A model generated the notes under the pieces. That model saw nothing but the letters and a program-made list of their open reading frames with translations. It was not told the origin of the DNA and did no database searches. A DNA stretch of 64,000 bases from an uncultured Clostridia bacterium (GTDB lineage Bacteria > Bacillota > Clostridia > TANB77 > CAG-508): contig CAKPMJ010000005.1 of NCBI GenBank assembly GCA_934167965.1, positions 153,980 through 217,979 of the forward strand, given 5' to 3'. This document shows positions 1-7,934 of this stretch, piece by piece. Within the stretch, counting starts at the first letter, position 1; each line of letters starts with the position of its first letter. The translations under genes were made by a program, and so were the position numbers.

Positions 1-821
1 GGGATTATCAACCAAAATGTTGGTATTATACAAGTTATCATAGAGGCCATGGAAATTTAAATGTTTCACAAGCTATAGAAAAGTCATGCAACTACTTTTT
101 CTATGAAACTGCAGACAGAATGGGAATAGAAAAATTGAATAAGTATGCAAGATATTTTGGGTTAGGAACAAAGACTGGAATAGAATTACCAAGTGAAACG
201 GCAGGAATACTTGCATCTCCAGAAACAGCTAAAAGTGTTGGTGAAACGTGGTCTGCAGGTAGAACGTTACAAGCAGCTATAGGACAAAGTTATAACAATT
301 TTTCACCACTTCAAATGGCAAAATATGTTGCAATGGTAGCTAATGGTGGAAAAAAGATAAATCCAAATATAGTAAGAAATGTGCTAAATGCTGATGGTAC
401 AGAGTCATCTAAATCAGAAATAAGAAAATATGTAAATCAAAAATTAGGGTTAGATGATAGTAAGACAGAGAATATAAAAATATCTAAAGAAAACTTAAAA
501 GTAGTTTTAGAAGGAATGAAATCAGTTACAGGTGATGCAGGAGGAACAGCGCATACAATATTTAAGAACTTCAATATAGAGGTTGGAGGAAAAACTGGAT
601 CAGCGGAAGCAGGAAGCAAAGTAAATGCATGGTTTGCTGGATTTGCTCCTTATGATAATCCGGAAATATGTGTGGTTGTAATGGTAGAAAATGGTGGACA
701 TGGTTATTATACAGCAGAGGTTGCAAAAGAAATAATAGCAGAATACTTTGGAATGAACATTACAGATGAGGAAATTAAAGAAGATAATACAGCAGAAAGT
801 TATGTTGAATCAATAAATTAG
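1..821 (+). CDS. mrdA: Penicillin-binding protein 2, class B transpeptidase (5'-truncated by window edge)
   Basis: C-terminal part of a class B PBP that cross-links peptidoglycan during side-wall elongation with RodA/MreBCD. The reading frame is open from base 3 to the window edge, so the Met codon at 120 is internal and the true start lies upstream. The SxN motif is visible as SCN (in KSCNYFFY, bases about 87-110) and the KTGS box follows GG near base 589. The SxxK active-site motif would lie before base 1. A ribosome site and minC follow 16 bp after the stop, the usual end of an mreBCD-mrdA-min cluster. Seen: motifs and frame. Inferred: elongasome PBP2 rather than FtsI, from the minC neighbour. 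Confidence 0.9.
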   Translation, partial: DYQPKCWYYTSYHRGHGNLNVSQAIEKSCNYFFYETADRMGIEKLNKYARYFGLGTKTGIELPSETAGILASPETAKSVGETWSAGRTLQAAIGQSYNNFSPLQMAKYVAMVANGGKKINPNIVRNVLNADGTESSKSEIRKYVNQKLGLDDSKTENIKISKENLKVVLEGMKSVTGDAGGTAHTIFKNFNIEVGGKTGSAEAGSKVNAWFAGFAPYDNPEICVVVMVENGGHGYYTAEVAKEIIAEYFGMNITDEEIKEDNTAESYVESIN

Positions 822-837
822 AAAAGGAGCTAAAAAA

Positions 838-1455
838 ATGAAGAATTGTATCAATGTTTCACAAAAGAGCAACCTAATAATAATAAAGATTAATGAAGAT
901 GCAAATTTTGATGATATTATGAAAAATTTTAGATTTAAAATTGCACAATTAAGAAAATTATATAAAAATGAAAAAACACCAATAAAAATTGTTGGAAAAG
1001 TATTAAAAAATAAAGAGATTGAGGCAATCGAAAAATTAATAAAAGAAAACTTAAATGTTGATGTTGATTTTGATATGCCTAGAGAGCTTGGACTTTCTAA
1101 CATAAAAAGAACATTTACACGAGAAATTTCTACATCTGAAACAAAATTCCATAGAGGCTCATTGCGTTCTGGTCAAAGAATTGAAGAAGATGGTAGCATT
1201 GTAATACTGGGAGATGTAAATTCGGGTGCAGAGGTTATAGCATCAGATAATATAGTAGTAGTAGGAACATTAAGAGGTTTAGCTCATGCAGGCGCAAAGG
1301 GAAACAAAGAGGCAATTATTTCTGCTGGAAGGCTTGACACAGTTCAAATTCGTATTGCAAACATTGTAAAAGAAATTGACAGAGAAGAAGAACCTTTTAC
1401 AAAACTTGCTTATGTATATGTTGAGGGAGAGGAAATTAATATTATTACTACATAA
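838..1455 (+). CDS. minC: Septum site-determining protein MinC
   Basis: MinC inhibits FtsZ ring assembly away from midcell and is recruited to the membrane by MinD. The 205-residue product has the usual two parts: an alpha/beta N-terminal half (about 1-95) and a C-terminal right-handed beta-helix half (about 105-205) with the MinD-binding RSGQ motif in GSLRSGQRIE and the GDVNSGAEV turn. An AAAGGAGC ribosome site precedes the ATG. It follows the PBP2 gene by 16 bp, so co-transcription is likely. Unusually, minD and minE do not follow; the next genes are convergent and unrelated. Confidence 0.93.
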   Translation: MKNCINVSQKSNLIIIKINEDANFDDIMKNFRFKIAQLRKLYKNEKTPIKIVGKVLKNKEIEAIEKLIKENLNVDVDFDMPRELGLSNIKRTFTREISTSETKFHRGSLRSGQRIEEDGSIVILGDVNSGAEVIASDNIVVVGTLRGLAHAGAKGNKEAIISAGRLDTVQIRIANIVKEIDREEEPFTKLAYVYVEGEEINIITT

Positions 1456-1475
1456 TTTATGAAATTAGTAATAAT
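1441..1475. terminator. Convergent hairpin at the minC / small-gene 3' ends
   Basis: A perfect 10-bp inverted repeat (ATTATTACTA ... TAGTAATAAT, 15-nt loop) overlaps the last codons of minC and of the convergent gene ending at 1457. There is no clear T-run, so intrinsic terminator activity in either direction is uncertain. Confidence 0.35.
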
Positions 1476-1774
1476 ATAAGACACAAGAATAGTTCTTGGT
1501 CTTGTATACCTTCGTTATATAGGAAGTATAGTAAACATATTATGAGAATATCATCATAATATAATTTTAAACCAAATATTTCAAAAAAATATTCAGAAGA
1601 TTCATCAGAGCGTTGGTTAGTGCTATTAGTTGAATCTTCTGTTTTTGTATTTTTAACCTCCGGATTTTTAGCAGTTATAGGTTTTCTGGATAGTAGGTTA
1701 TTTTGATTATATGTATATCTATAACTAGGATTAGAAAAATAAGGAGGAAAAAATGGCAAGTGAAATGGCATCAT
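1457..1774 (-). CDS. Small protein of unknown function with hydrophobic C-terminus
   Basis: 105 residues. The N-terminus is rich in Pro, Phe and Tyr (MMPFHLPFFPPYF), the middle is polar with Ser/Thr/Asn, and the C-terminal 35 residues form one or two hydrophobic segments (from DDILIICLLYFLYNEG onward). I do not recognise a named domain; similar short Tyr/Pro-rich proteins with this tail occur in Clostridia. Its ATG overlaps the stop of the preceding gene (TAATG), which indicates translational coupling, so the three minus-strand genes from 2346 to 1457 form one operon. A sporulation or envelope role is only a guess. Confidence 0.6.
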   Translation of the reverse strand: MMPFHLPFFPPYFSNPSYRYTYNQNNLLSRKPITAKNPEVKNTKTEDSTNSTNQRSDESSEYFFEIFGLKLYYDDILIICLLYFLYNEGIQDQELFLCLILLLIS

Positions 1775-2178
1775 TATTTAGATTCTCCTTTTTCATTTTT
1801 AAATAAATCTGTCATTTGAGTAATTTTGAGCAAATTAGCATATTGATCTAATTTGCTTTGTTTACTCTTACGGAGATAAGGCTTTAAAGAATAAAGCAGA
1901 TTTGATCTGGGATCATTTTTAGTGTTTAAGGTTTCAATAATAGATTTTATTTTCATTATTGTTTCTAAATCTATAGATGATGCATTATCAGAAGTGTTGG
2001 AGTTAGAATCAGAATTAGAGTTAGAGTTAGAAATAAAACTAGATAATAAATCACTCGGATTTATGTTATTAGAGCCTTCTCCTGGATTAGGATTTGGATT
2101 AGAATTCGAATTGCTATTTTTTATCATGTTCATTAAATTATTTATCATTTCTGGAGAAATGTTTATATTGTCTGCCAT
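1774..2178 (-). CDS. Small Asn/Ser-rich protein of unknown function
   Basis: 134 residues: an N-terminal helix (MADNINISPEMINNLMNMIK), a low-complexity SNSNSNPNPNPGEG stretch, a second SNSNSNSDSNSN stretch, and a C-terminal module with the motif NDPRSNLLYSLKPYLR followed by a basic helix. The NDPR-LL-LKPYLR module is, to my memory, shared by small uncharacterised Clostridia proteins. The ribosome site AGGTGATATTAT precedes the ATG. It sits between a 50-residue protein with a similar N-terminus and the 105-residue protein with which it overlaps by one base. Confidence 0.65.
   Translation of the reverse strand: MADNINISPEMINNLMNMIKNSNSNSNPNPNPGEGSNNINPSDLLSSFISNSNSNSDSNSNTSDNASSIDLETIMKIKSIIETLNTKNDPRSNLLYSLKPYLRKSKQSKLDQYANLLKITQMTDLFKNEKGESK
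1999..2114. repeat. Short tandem repeats inside the Asn/Ser-rich gene
   Basis: Imperfect 6-bp units of the type GTTAGA/ATTAGA run through about 1999-2032, with a second cluster of GGATTAG/AGAATT units at 2083-2114. On the minus strand they encode the SN and PN dipeptide runs. The units are multiples of three, so changes in copy number would change the linker length without breaking the frame. Confidence 0.6.
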
Positions 2179-2193
2179 ATAATATCACCTCAA

Positions 2194-2346
2194 TTAATGA
2201 TTGTTATTATTATTCAACATTTTCATTATTTTTTCCTTATCTTCGTTGCTTAAATTTTGATTAATTTTATTCATACTATTAATCAATTGATTTTTATCCA
2301 TTCTACTAATCATGTTTATTAAATTAGAAATATCATTATTATTCAT
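2194..2346 (-). CDS. 50-residue protein of unknown function, first gene of the small operon
   Basis: The ATG at 2346 is preceded by a strong ribosome site (GAGGTGATATT) and the frame runs 50 codons to a TAA at 2194. The translation begins MNNNDISNLINMISRMDK, contains NQLINSMNKINQNLSNEDKEK and ends in a run of Asn and His. The 'NLINMI' opening resembles 'NNLMNMIK' of the next gene, and both ribosome sites are nearly identical, which suggests related small helical proteins. Function unknown. Confidence rests on the ribosome site and the gene order. Confidence 0.62.
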   Translation of the reverse strand: MNNNDISNLINMISRMDKNQLINSMNKINQNLSNEDKEKIMKMLNNNNNH

Positions 2347-2517
2347 AATATCACCTCACTAATATTTTATTATATGTTTTATATTAATATGTGTTAAAAA
2401 ATATATATGAGAAAAGTGACATAAAAACTTACAAAAAACGCCAAAAAGCCTTGCAAAATTTGACAAAAAGCTATATAATAATATATAGGGTAGATTTACG
2501 CCAAACATAAGAGAAAT

Positions 2518-2578
2518 ATGTAAATAAAATGTAATAGAAATGTAAATTAAATGGATAAATATGGTTTCCGTAAAGGCA
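2518..2578 (+). promoter_or_regulatory. Repeat operator of surface locus A (three 11-bp repeats plus TTCCGTAAAGGCA box)
   Basis: ATGTAA recurs at 2518, 2529 and 2540, exactly 11 bp apart, followed at 2566-2578 by TTCCGTAAAGGCA. The box ends 36 bp before the -35 hexamer at 2615. The same three repeats, the same box and the same spacings occur before the second surface locus at 12717-12777. 11-bp direct repeats of a TTACA-like core on the other strand are typical of OmpR/PhoB-type response regulator sites; that identity is inferred. Confidence 0.6.
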
Positions 2579-2614
2579 ACAAACGAACTATTTTGTAATA
2601 GAAAAATATGTATA

Positions 2615-2642
2615 TTGACTGTAAAAATAATATATATATAAT
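2615..2642 (+). promoter_or_regulatory. Promoter of surface locus A
   Basis: TTGACT (2615-2620), a 16-bp spacer and TATAAT (2637-2642), 40 bp before the ATG at 2683. The ribosome site AAGGAGGAG lies at about 2668-2676. Confidence 0.75.
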
Positions 2643-2682
2643 AAATATAGGAAACTAGATATTTTTAAGGAGGAGTAAAGTT

Positions 2683-5600
2683 ATGAAAATTACTGGAAAA
2701 AGAATCATTCAAAAGGTAGTGGCAATTTTTATAATTATGATGATGACATTATCTGATTTTGCAATTGTAGGAATAAGTGCAATTAGTTATGCAATAGATA
2801 TAGTTGCAACCAATAGTGATAATGTCGAATTTTCTGCATATTTTATAAATGCAAATAAGGATAAAGTAACAAATATAGAAAGTAATATAGATGCAAAAGA
2901 CCTAAAGATGTATGTAGAAATAGCTGTAAAACAAGAAGGATATTTAAATGGACAGATAACATTAGAAAATTCTAGTTTTAACCTAAAAAAGGAAAACTCA
3001 AGTGAGTTTGTAAAACAGATAGAAGGAAATACAGTAACATTAAATAAAATTAATGCTAATAATACAGCTGTTATAGAACTTGGAGTAGAATATAATAATT
3101 CAGAAAAAATATCAGTAGCATCATTAAATCAAGAAAGTACAGTTAAATTAACAGGAACTTATGTAAGTAGTAAGAAAGATAAAAGTATTACAGGAGAAAC
3201 AAAACTTAGAGTTGATTGGAAATCTAGTGATGAAACAAAGCTAGAAATGACGACTAAAATTTTAACAAATTCTATTCATAAAGTTAATGATGTTAATAAA
3301 AAAATTGTACAAGTTTTAGTAGATAGTAAATTGGCCAATAACTCATATCCAGTAAAAACTACAGATATCGAACTTAATGTACCAGATGGAGTAGAAGAAG
3401 TGAGAGTACATGCTAGAAAAACTGATGCAACAAGTAGTGATATAGATTTCGGAACAGGAAATTATGACTATAATACTGAAAATAAAGTTTTAAAGATAAA
3501 CCTTTCTAACAAAGAAGCAAATGGATTAGTTAATTGGAAGAAAAATGCTGCAGATACAATAGTAATAACATACTTATATGATGAAAAAGTTGATTTATCA
3601 GGAAAAGAATTAACTGTCAAAGATGTAATAAATACATTTGATAATAGACAATTGGATTCTAATACAAAACTTGTATTAGATGAAGAAAGAAATGGAGTTA
3701 TTACAGTTGATACTGATAACAATGAAAATTCAATATACAAAGGAAAAATCTATACAGGAGAAGACAGGGAATATAAGACAATTACAGTTATGAATGTAGA
3801 TTATGCAAATGTTGTAGATGAAGTTGAATTAAGTGAAGATATACCTGTTTATCTAGATAATAAAGATAATTTAGCAGATGCAAATGTACAATATGTTCAA
3901 AGTAAGATAAAGAAATCAGAGTTTGAAAAAATATTTGGAGAAAATGGAACACTAGAGGTTCTAAATCAAGAAGGAAATACAATAATATCAATAAATAAAG
4001 AAAGTCAAACAGATGGAAATGGTTATATAAATATATATTATGCTATAGGTGTAAAATCTATAAAAGTTAAGACTAGTAAACCGGTTAGTGAAGGTGTTCT
4101 AAATATAGAACATACAAAGAAACTAACAGATTCTAAATTATCAAGAGAAGAAATTAGAAAAGTGACAGGGTTAAAACAAAGTGTTGAAGCTAGATTTAAA
4201 GAAACTAATTCAAATATTCATACAAATAAAATGTCAAACACTATGAATTTAAAAGAAACAACATCAGCAGCTTCAATTAAACTAAATAAACAAAAATTAT
4301 CTACAATTACTGAGAATAAAAATATAGAAATAGTAGCAACATTAGAGACAAATGATGAAAGTAAGGATTTATATAAAAATCCAAAAATTAATATTGTTTT
4401 TCCAAAGGAAATAACAAACTTAAATGTTCAAATAACAGATGTATATATGAATGGACTAAAAATAGCAAACAAAAGTCAAACTAAAAATAGTAATGGAAAT
4501 ATAGTACTAGAAATAGAACTTAGTGGTGAACAGAAAAAGTATAATAGTGATTTAGTAAATGTAGAAATACATTTATATGGAAGTATTGTAATAAATAAAA
4601 ATACTCCAACTAAAGATACAAAAATTGAAATGAACTACACAAATGAAAATGGGAAAGAAGATTCATACAAAGTATCAACAGGAGTAACATTAGAATCTCA
4701 ATATGGATTAATGTTATATAACAAGATGGAAGGATTCAATTCTAAAGGAGATATATTAGAAACTGTTGATGACACGAAGACAGAAGCAAAATTAAATAAT
4801 GGAAAAGAAAATGTAACTTCAAAAGTTACAACGACATTAATTAATAATTATAATAAAGAATTGAAGAACATTGAAATAATAGGAAAATTACCATCAAAAA
4901 TAGATGATAATACCTTCAATACTGAAATATCAAATCTAAATGTTGAAAATAAAGGGGCTGATATTTACTATAATACAGATATAAATGCAAGCTCTAGCGA
5001 TAAATCTTGGAATAAGGATAGTAAAAATGCTAAAGCATATAAGATAATAATATCTAGTATAGAATCTGGGGAAGTAGTGAAAATAACTTATAATTTAGGA
5101 TTTGAAAATAATATAGCATTAAATAAGACAGGAACATTAACAACTACAGTTAATGCAGATTATGGAGAAAGTAAGATAGCTAGATCATCAAATATCGTTT
5201 TATCAACAGAAGAAGGAGATTCTACTGAAGATTTAACAGGAAAAGATGAAAAAATAGCTGAAGGTTTAGTAGCTAACATATCTGCAATCTCTGGAAATAA
5301 AGAGTTAAAAGACGGAGATAGCATATATGAAGGAGAAACAATAAAATATATTGTAAAAATAAAAAATGATTCTGATAAAAATTACAATAATATAAATATT
5401 AAAGCTACACAAACAAATGGTAAATTATTTGATTTAATAGATACAGAAGTAACTAACATACCTTTATATGGAGACAAAACAGCAATAGAGCATTACTGGG
5501 GAGTAAAGGATACAAATATAAAAGAATTTAATTCTTTAAATATTGAAAGCGGAAAAACAGTTACTGTAGAATATCAGATGGTAGCTCAAAAAGGAGAAAC

Positions 5601-7917
5601 TACTTATAGTGAACTAAATATAATGTCAACTGATAATTCTTTGAATAAAAATATAACTACAATAAAAAATAAAATAAAAAATGCAAAATTAAAATTAATG
5701 TTTACTCCTGGACTTTCAGAAGAATGTTATTGGACATCTGAAACAGTTCAACAATCAAATTTAGATATAACTAATATAACAGACCAAGAGATAAAAAATA
5801 TAGAAGTACAAATATCTTTATCAAAAGAATTTGATTGTGATAAATATGATAACTATATAGAATGGAATTCGGATGTACAAGCAACTATTTTGAGTAAAAC
5901 TAAGATGGCATCAGGAAAAGCAATTATAAAATTAAAGATTGAATCAATAGCAGCAGGTAAAACTGCAGAAATATATGTTAAACCATATATTTCAAGATTT
6001 AACGGTGAAAAAGAAAGTGTAGAATTATCTGCAAAAGCAATTATGGAAAACGAAGAGTATACATCAAATAACATTATAAGAAATGTAAAACAATCGAGAC
6101 ATAATATATCAATAAGTCAATCGACTAAAGTAAATGAAAATATAGTTAATAAAGATACAAAGTTAAATGATGGAGATAAAGTAGAGTTTGATATATCTAT
6201 AAAAAATAATGACAAAGAAAATGTTGGTCTAAATGTATCAGATGTTATTTCAGATGGATTAACTGTTCAAAAAATAACATTAACAAAAGATGGTAAAGAC
6301 ATAGACATTACTGGAAAATACAATAATAAAACTTTATCGTATACTACAGAATTGAGCTCTAAAGGGGAAATAAAAATCAATATTATTGCAAAAGTTGAGA
6401 CAATTTATTTAATAGATAAAGAACACAAAATAAGTAATAAGGTGGAGGTAAAAGATTTATCAGTAGTAATAAATGATTCAAACATTGTAACTTTAGATGT
6501 AAACGTTAAAAAGATAGATGACAGGAAGCTAAATGTAACAGTAATACAAGATTCAGCGACTAAAAATAAAAGTATAGTAAAAGATGGGGATAATGTAGAA
6601 TTTGCTATTAAATTAAAAAATACATCTGATTTTGATAGAAAGATAAATATATATGATTATTTAAGTAGTGCAATAAAAGAAATAAAAGTATATATTGGAA
6701 ATGAAGATGTTACAAAAAAATACCTATCGGATAATGATGTGGCAATAGAAAATTATGTATTAAAAGCAAATGAAGAGAAAGAAATAAAAATACAAGGGGT
6801 TATTCATTTAGAAAAATATACAGAAAGTAGCATAACGAATCAGATAATAGTTAAATCTTCTTTAGGAGACATAAAATCTAATACTATAACTTATTATACA
6901 TCTCAAGATGGAAAAGACAATGATAACAAGACAGATGATGATAAGGAAAAATATACAGTTAGTGGTATAGCTTGGGTTGATGCTAATGAAAATGGAAAGA
7001 AAGATGACGGTGAAGAATTATTAAAAGATATACCAGTTAAAGCTATAGATTTGGAAACAAACAAAATTGTAGATACAACTGTCACAACTGCAGAGGATGG
7101 AAAATACAGTTTAACATTACATAGTGGAAAATATATTATAATATTTATGTATAATAATGAAAATTATTATATTACTAAATATAAAGCTAAAAAAGTAAGC
7201 GAGGAGTTAAATTCAGATGCAGTATCTAAAGAGTTAACAATAGACAATAATAAAGTGACAGTTGGTGCAACTGATATAATTGATTTATATTCTAATAAAG
7301 AAAATATAAACTTAGGGTTAATCTTTAGAACTAAATTTGACTTAAAAATAGAAAAAATGGTTACAAAGATGGTTATAAGCAATAAGAAAGGAACAGAGAC
7401 ACATTACTTTGATAATTCTAAGCTTGCAAAAGTGGAAATAGCAGCTAAATATTTAAGTGGTTCAACTGTTTTAGTTGAATATAAAATAAAAGTAACTAAT
7501 AATGGTGATATAGATGGCTATGTTAAAAATATAGTAGATTATATGCCAAGTGATATGACATTTAGTTCAAATGTAAATAAAGATTGGTATCAAACAGGAA
7601 AGAACTTATATAATGAAAGCATTGCAGACAAAAAATTAGCACCAGGAGAATCAACAGAAGTTACATTAGTTTTAACAAAATCAATGACAGATTCTAATAC
7701 AGGATTAGTCAACAATACGGCAGAAATAAAATCTTCTTATAATGTAAAGAGTTCTTCTGATGCGAATAAAGAAAACAATAAAGATTCTGCAGATGTAGCA
7801 ATAAGTGTAAAAACAGGTGCAGCAATAAGACTAGTACTGTTAACAATAACATTTACTGTTGCTATAGCAGGAGCAGCATATTATGTAACAAAGAAATATA
7901 TTAACAAAAAAATTTAA
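2683..7917 (+). CDS. Giant cell-surface protein A1 with SdrD B-like domain and C-terminal membrane anchor
   Basis: 1744 residues. An N-terminal signal peptide (about 1-37, two hydrophobic stretches) is followed by a long series of beta-rich extracellular modules, an SdrD B-like domain at about 1423-1540 (YTVSGIAWVDANENGKKDDG, the Ca-binding-like loop of that family) and a DUF11-like module at about 1560-1700. It ends in SVKTG, one membrane helix (about 1713-1733) and KKYINKK, which resembles a sortase signal but is not LPxTG. It is the first gene of locus A; the next gene starts 17 bp later. Residues align along their length with B1 (12881-18052), so A and B are a tandem duplication. Adhesin or surface-layer role is inferred. 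Confidence 0.85.
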   Translation: MKITGKRIIQKVVAIFIIMMMTLSDFAIVGISAISYAIDIVATNSDNVEFSAYFINANKDKVTNIESNIDAKDLKMYVEIAVKQEGYLNGQITLENSSFNLKKENSSEFVKQIEGNTVTLNKINANNTAVIELGVEYNNSEKISVASLNQESTVKLTGTYVSSKKDKSITGETKLRVDWKSSDETKLEMTTKILTNSIHKVNDVNKKIVQVLVDSKLANNSYPVKTTDIELNVPDGVEEVRVHARKTDATSSDIDFGTGNYDYNTENKVLKINLSNKEANGLVNWKKNAADTIVITYLYDEKVDLSGKELTVKDVINTFDNRQLDSNTKLVLDEERNGVITVDTDNNENSIYKGKIYTGEDREYKTITVMNVDYANVVDEVELSEDIPVYLDNKDNLADANVQYVQSKIKKSEFEKIFGENGTLEVLNQEGNTIISINKESQTDGNGYINIYYAIGVKSIKVKTSKPVSEGVLNIEHTKKLTDSKLSREEIRKVTGLKQSVEARFKETNSNIHTNKMSNTMNLKETTSAASIKLNKQKLSTITENKNIEIVATLETNDESKDLYKNPKINIVFPKEITNLNVQITDVYMNGLKIANKSQTKNSNGNIVLEIELSGEQKKYNSDLVNVEIHLYGSIVINKNTPTKDTKIEMNYTNENGKEDSYKVSTGVTLESQYGLMLYNKMEGFNSKGDILETVDDTKTEAKLNNGKENVTSKVTTTLINNYNKELKNIEIIGKLPSKIDDNTFNTEISNLNVENKGADIYYNTDINASSSDKSWNKDSKNAKAYKIIISSIESGEVVKITYNLGFENNIALNKTGTLTTTVNADYGESKIARSSNIVLSTEEGDSTEDLTGKDEKIAEGLVANISAISGNKELKDGDSIYEGETIKYIVKIKNDSDKNYNNINIKATQTNGKLFDLIDTEVTNIPLYGDKTAIEHYWGVKDTNIKEFNSLNIESGKTVTVEYQMVAQKGETTYSELNIMSTDNSLNKNITTIKNKIKNAKLKLMFTPGLSEECYWTSETVQQSNLDITNITDQEIKNIEVQISLSKEFDCDKYDNYIEWNSDVQATILSKTKMASGKAIIKLKIESIAAGKTAEIYVKPYISRFNGEKESVELSAKAIMENEEYTSNNIIRNVKQSRHNISISQSTKVNENIVNKDTKLNDGDKVEFDISIKNNDKENVGLNVSDVISDGLTVQKITLTKDGKDIDITGKYNNKTLSYTTELSSKGEIKINIIAKVETIYLIDKEHKISNKVEVKDLSVVINDSNIVTLDVNVKKIDDRKLNVTVIQDSATKNKSIVKDGDNVEFAIKLKNTSDFDRKINIYDYLSSAIKEIKVYIGNEDVTKKYLSDNDVAIENYVLKANEEKEIKIQGVIHLEKYTESSITNQIIVKSSLGDIKSNTITYYTSQDGKDNDNKTDDDKEKYTVSGIAWVDANENGKKDDGEELLKDIPVKAIDLETNKIVDTTVTTAEDGKYSLTLHSGKYIIIFMYNNENYYITKYKAKKVSEELNSDAVSKELTIDNNKVTVGATDIIDLYSNKENINLGLIFRTKFDLKIEKMVTKMVISNKKGTETHYFDNSKLAKVEIAAKYLSGSTVLVEYKIKVTNNGDIDGYVKNIVDYMPSDMTFSSNVNKDWYQTGKNLYNESIADKKLAPGESTEVTLVLTKSMTDSNTGLVNNTAEIKSSYNVKSSSDANKENNKDSADVAISVKTGAAIRLVLLTITFTVAIAGAAYYVTKKYINKKI

Positions 7918-7934
7918 AAGAAAGGAGAAATGTA

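Larger units (their letters stand above)
2347..2682. other. 336-bp regulatory region between the small operon and the first surface locus
   Basis: No gene is visible. The left part should carry the minus-strand promoter for the small operon. A possible plus-strand promoter (TTGACA at 2460-2465, TATATA at 2482-2487) lies upstream of the repeat operator at 2518-2578 and the better promoter at 2615-2642, which drives the first surface gene. Two short ACGCCAAA stretches (about 2438 and 2499) are noted without assignment. Confidence 0.5.

Noticed and set aside
1922..2182. 86-codon plus-strand frame opposite the Asn/Ser-rich gene
   Set aside because: It is the antisense of low-complexity SN repeats (reads as Glu/Leu repeats); the minus-strand gene has the ribosome site.
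2430..2510. Two ACGCCAAA stretches and a TTGACA at 2460 as a possible riboswitch before surface gene A1
   Set aside because: Not present before locus B and no stable fold is evident; the better promoter at 2615 lies downstream.
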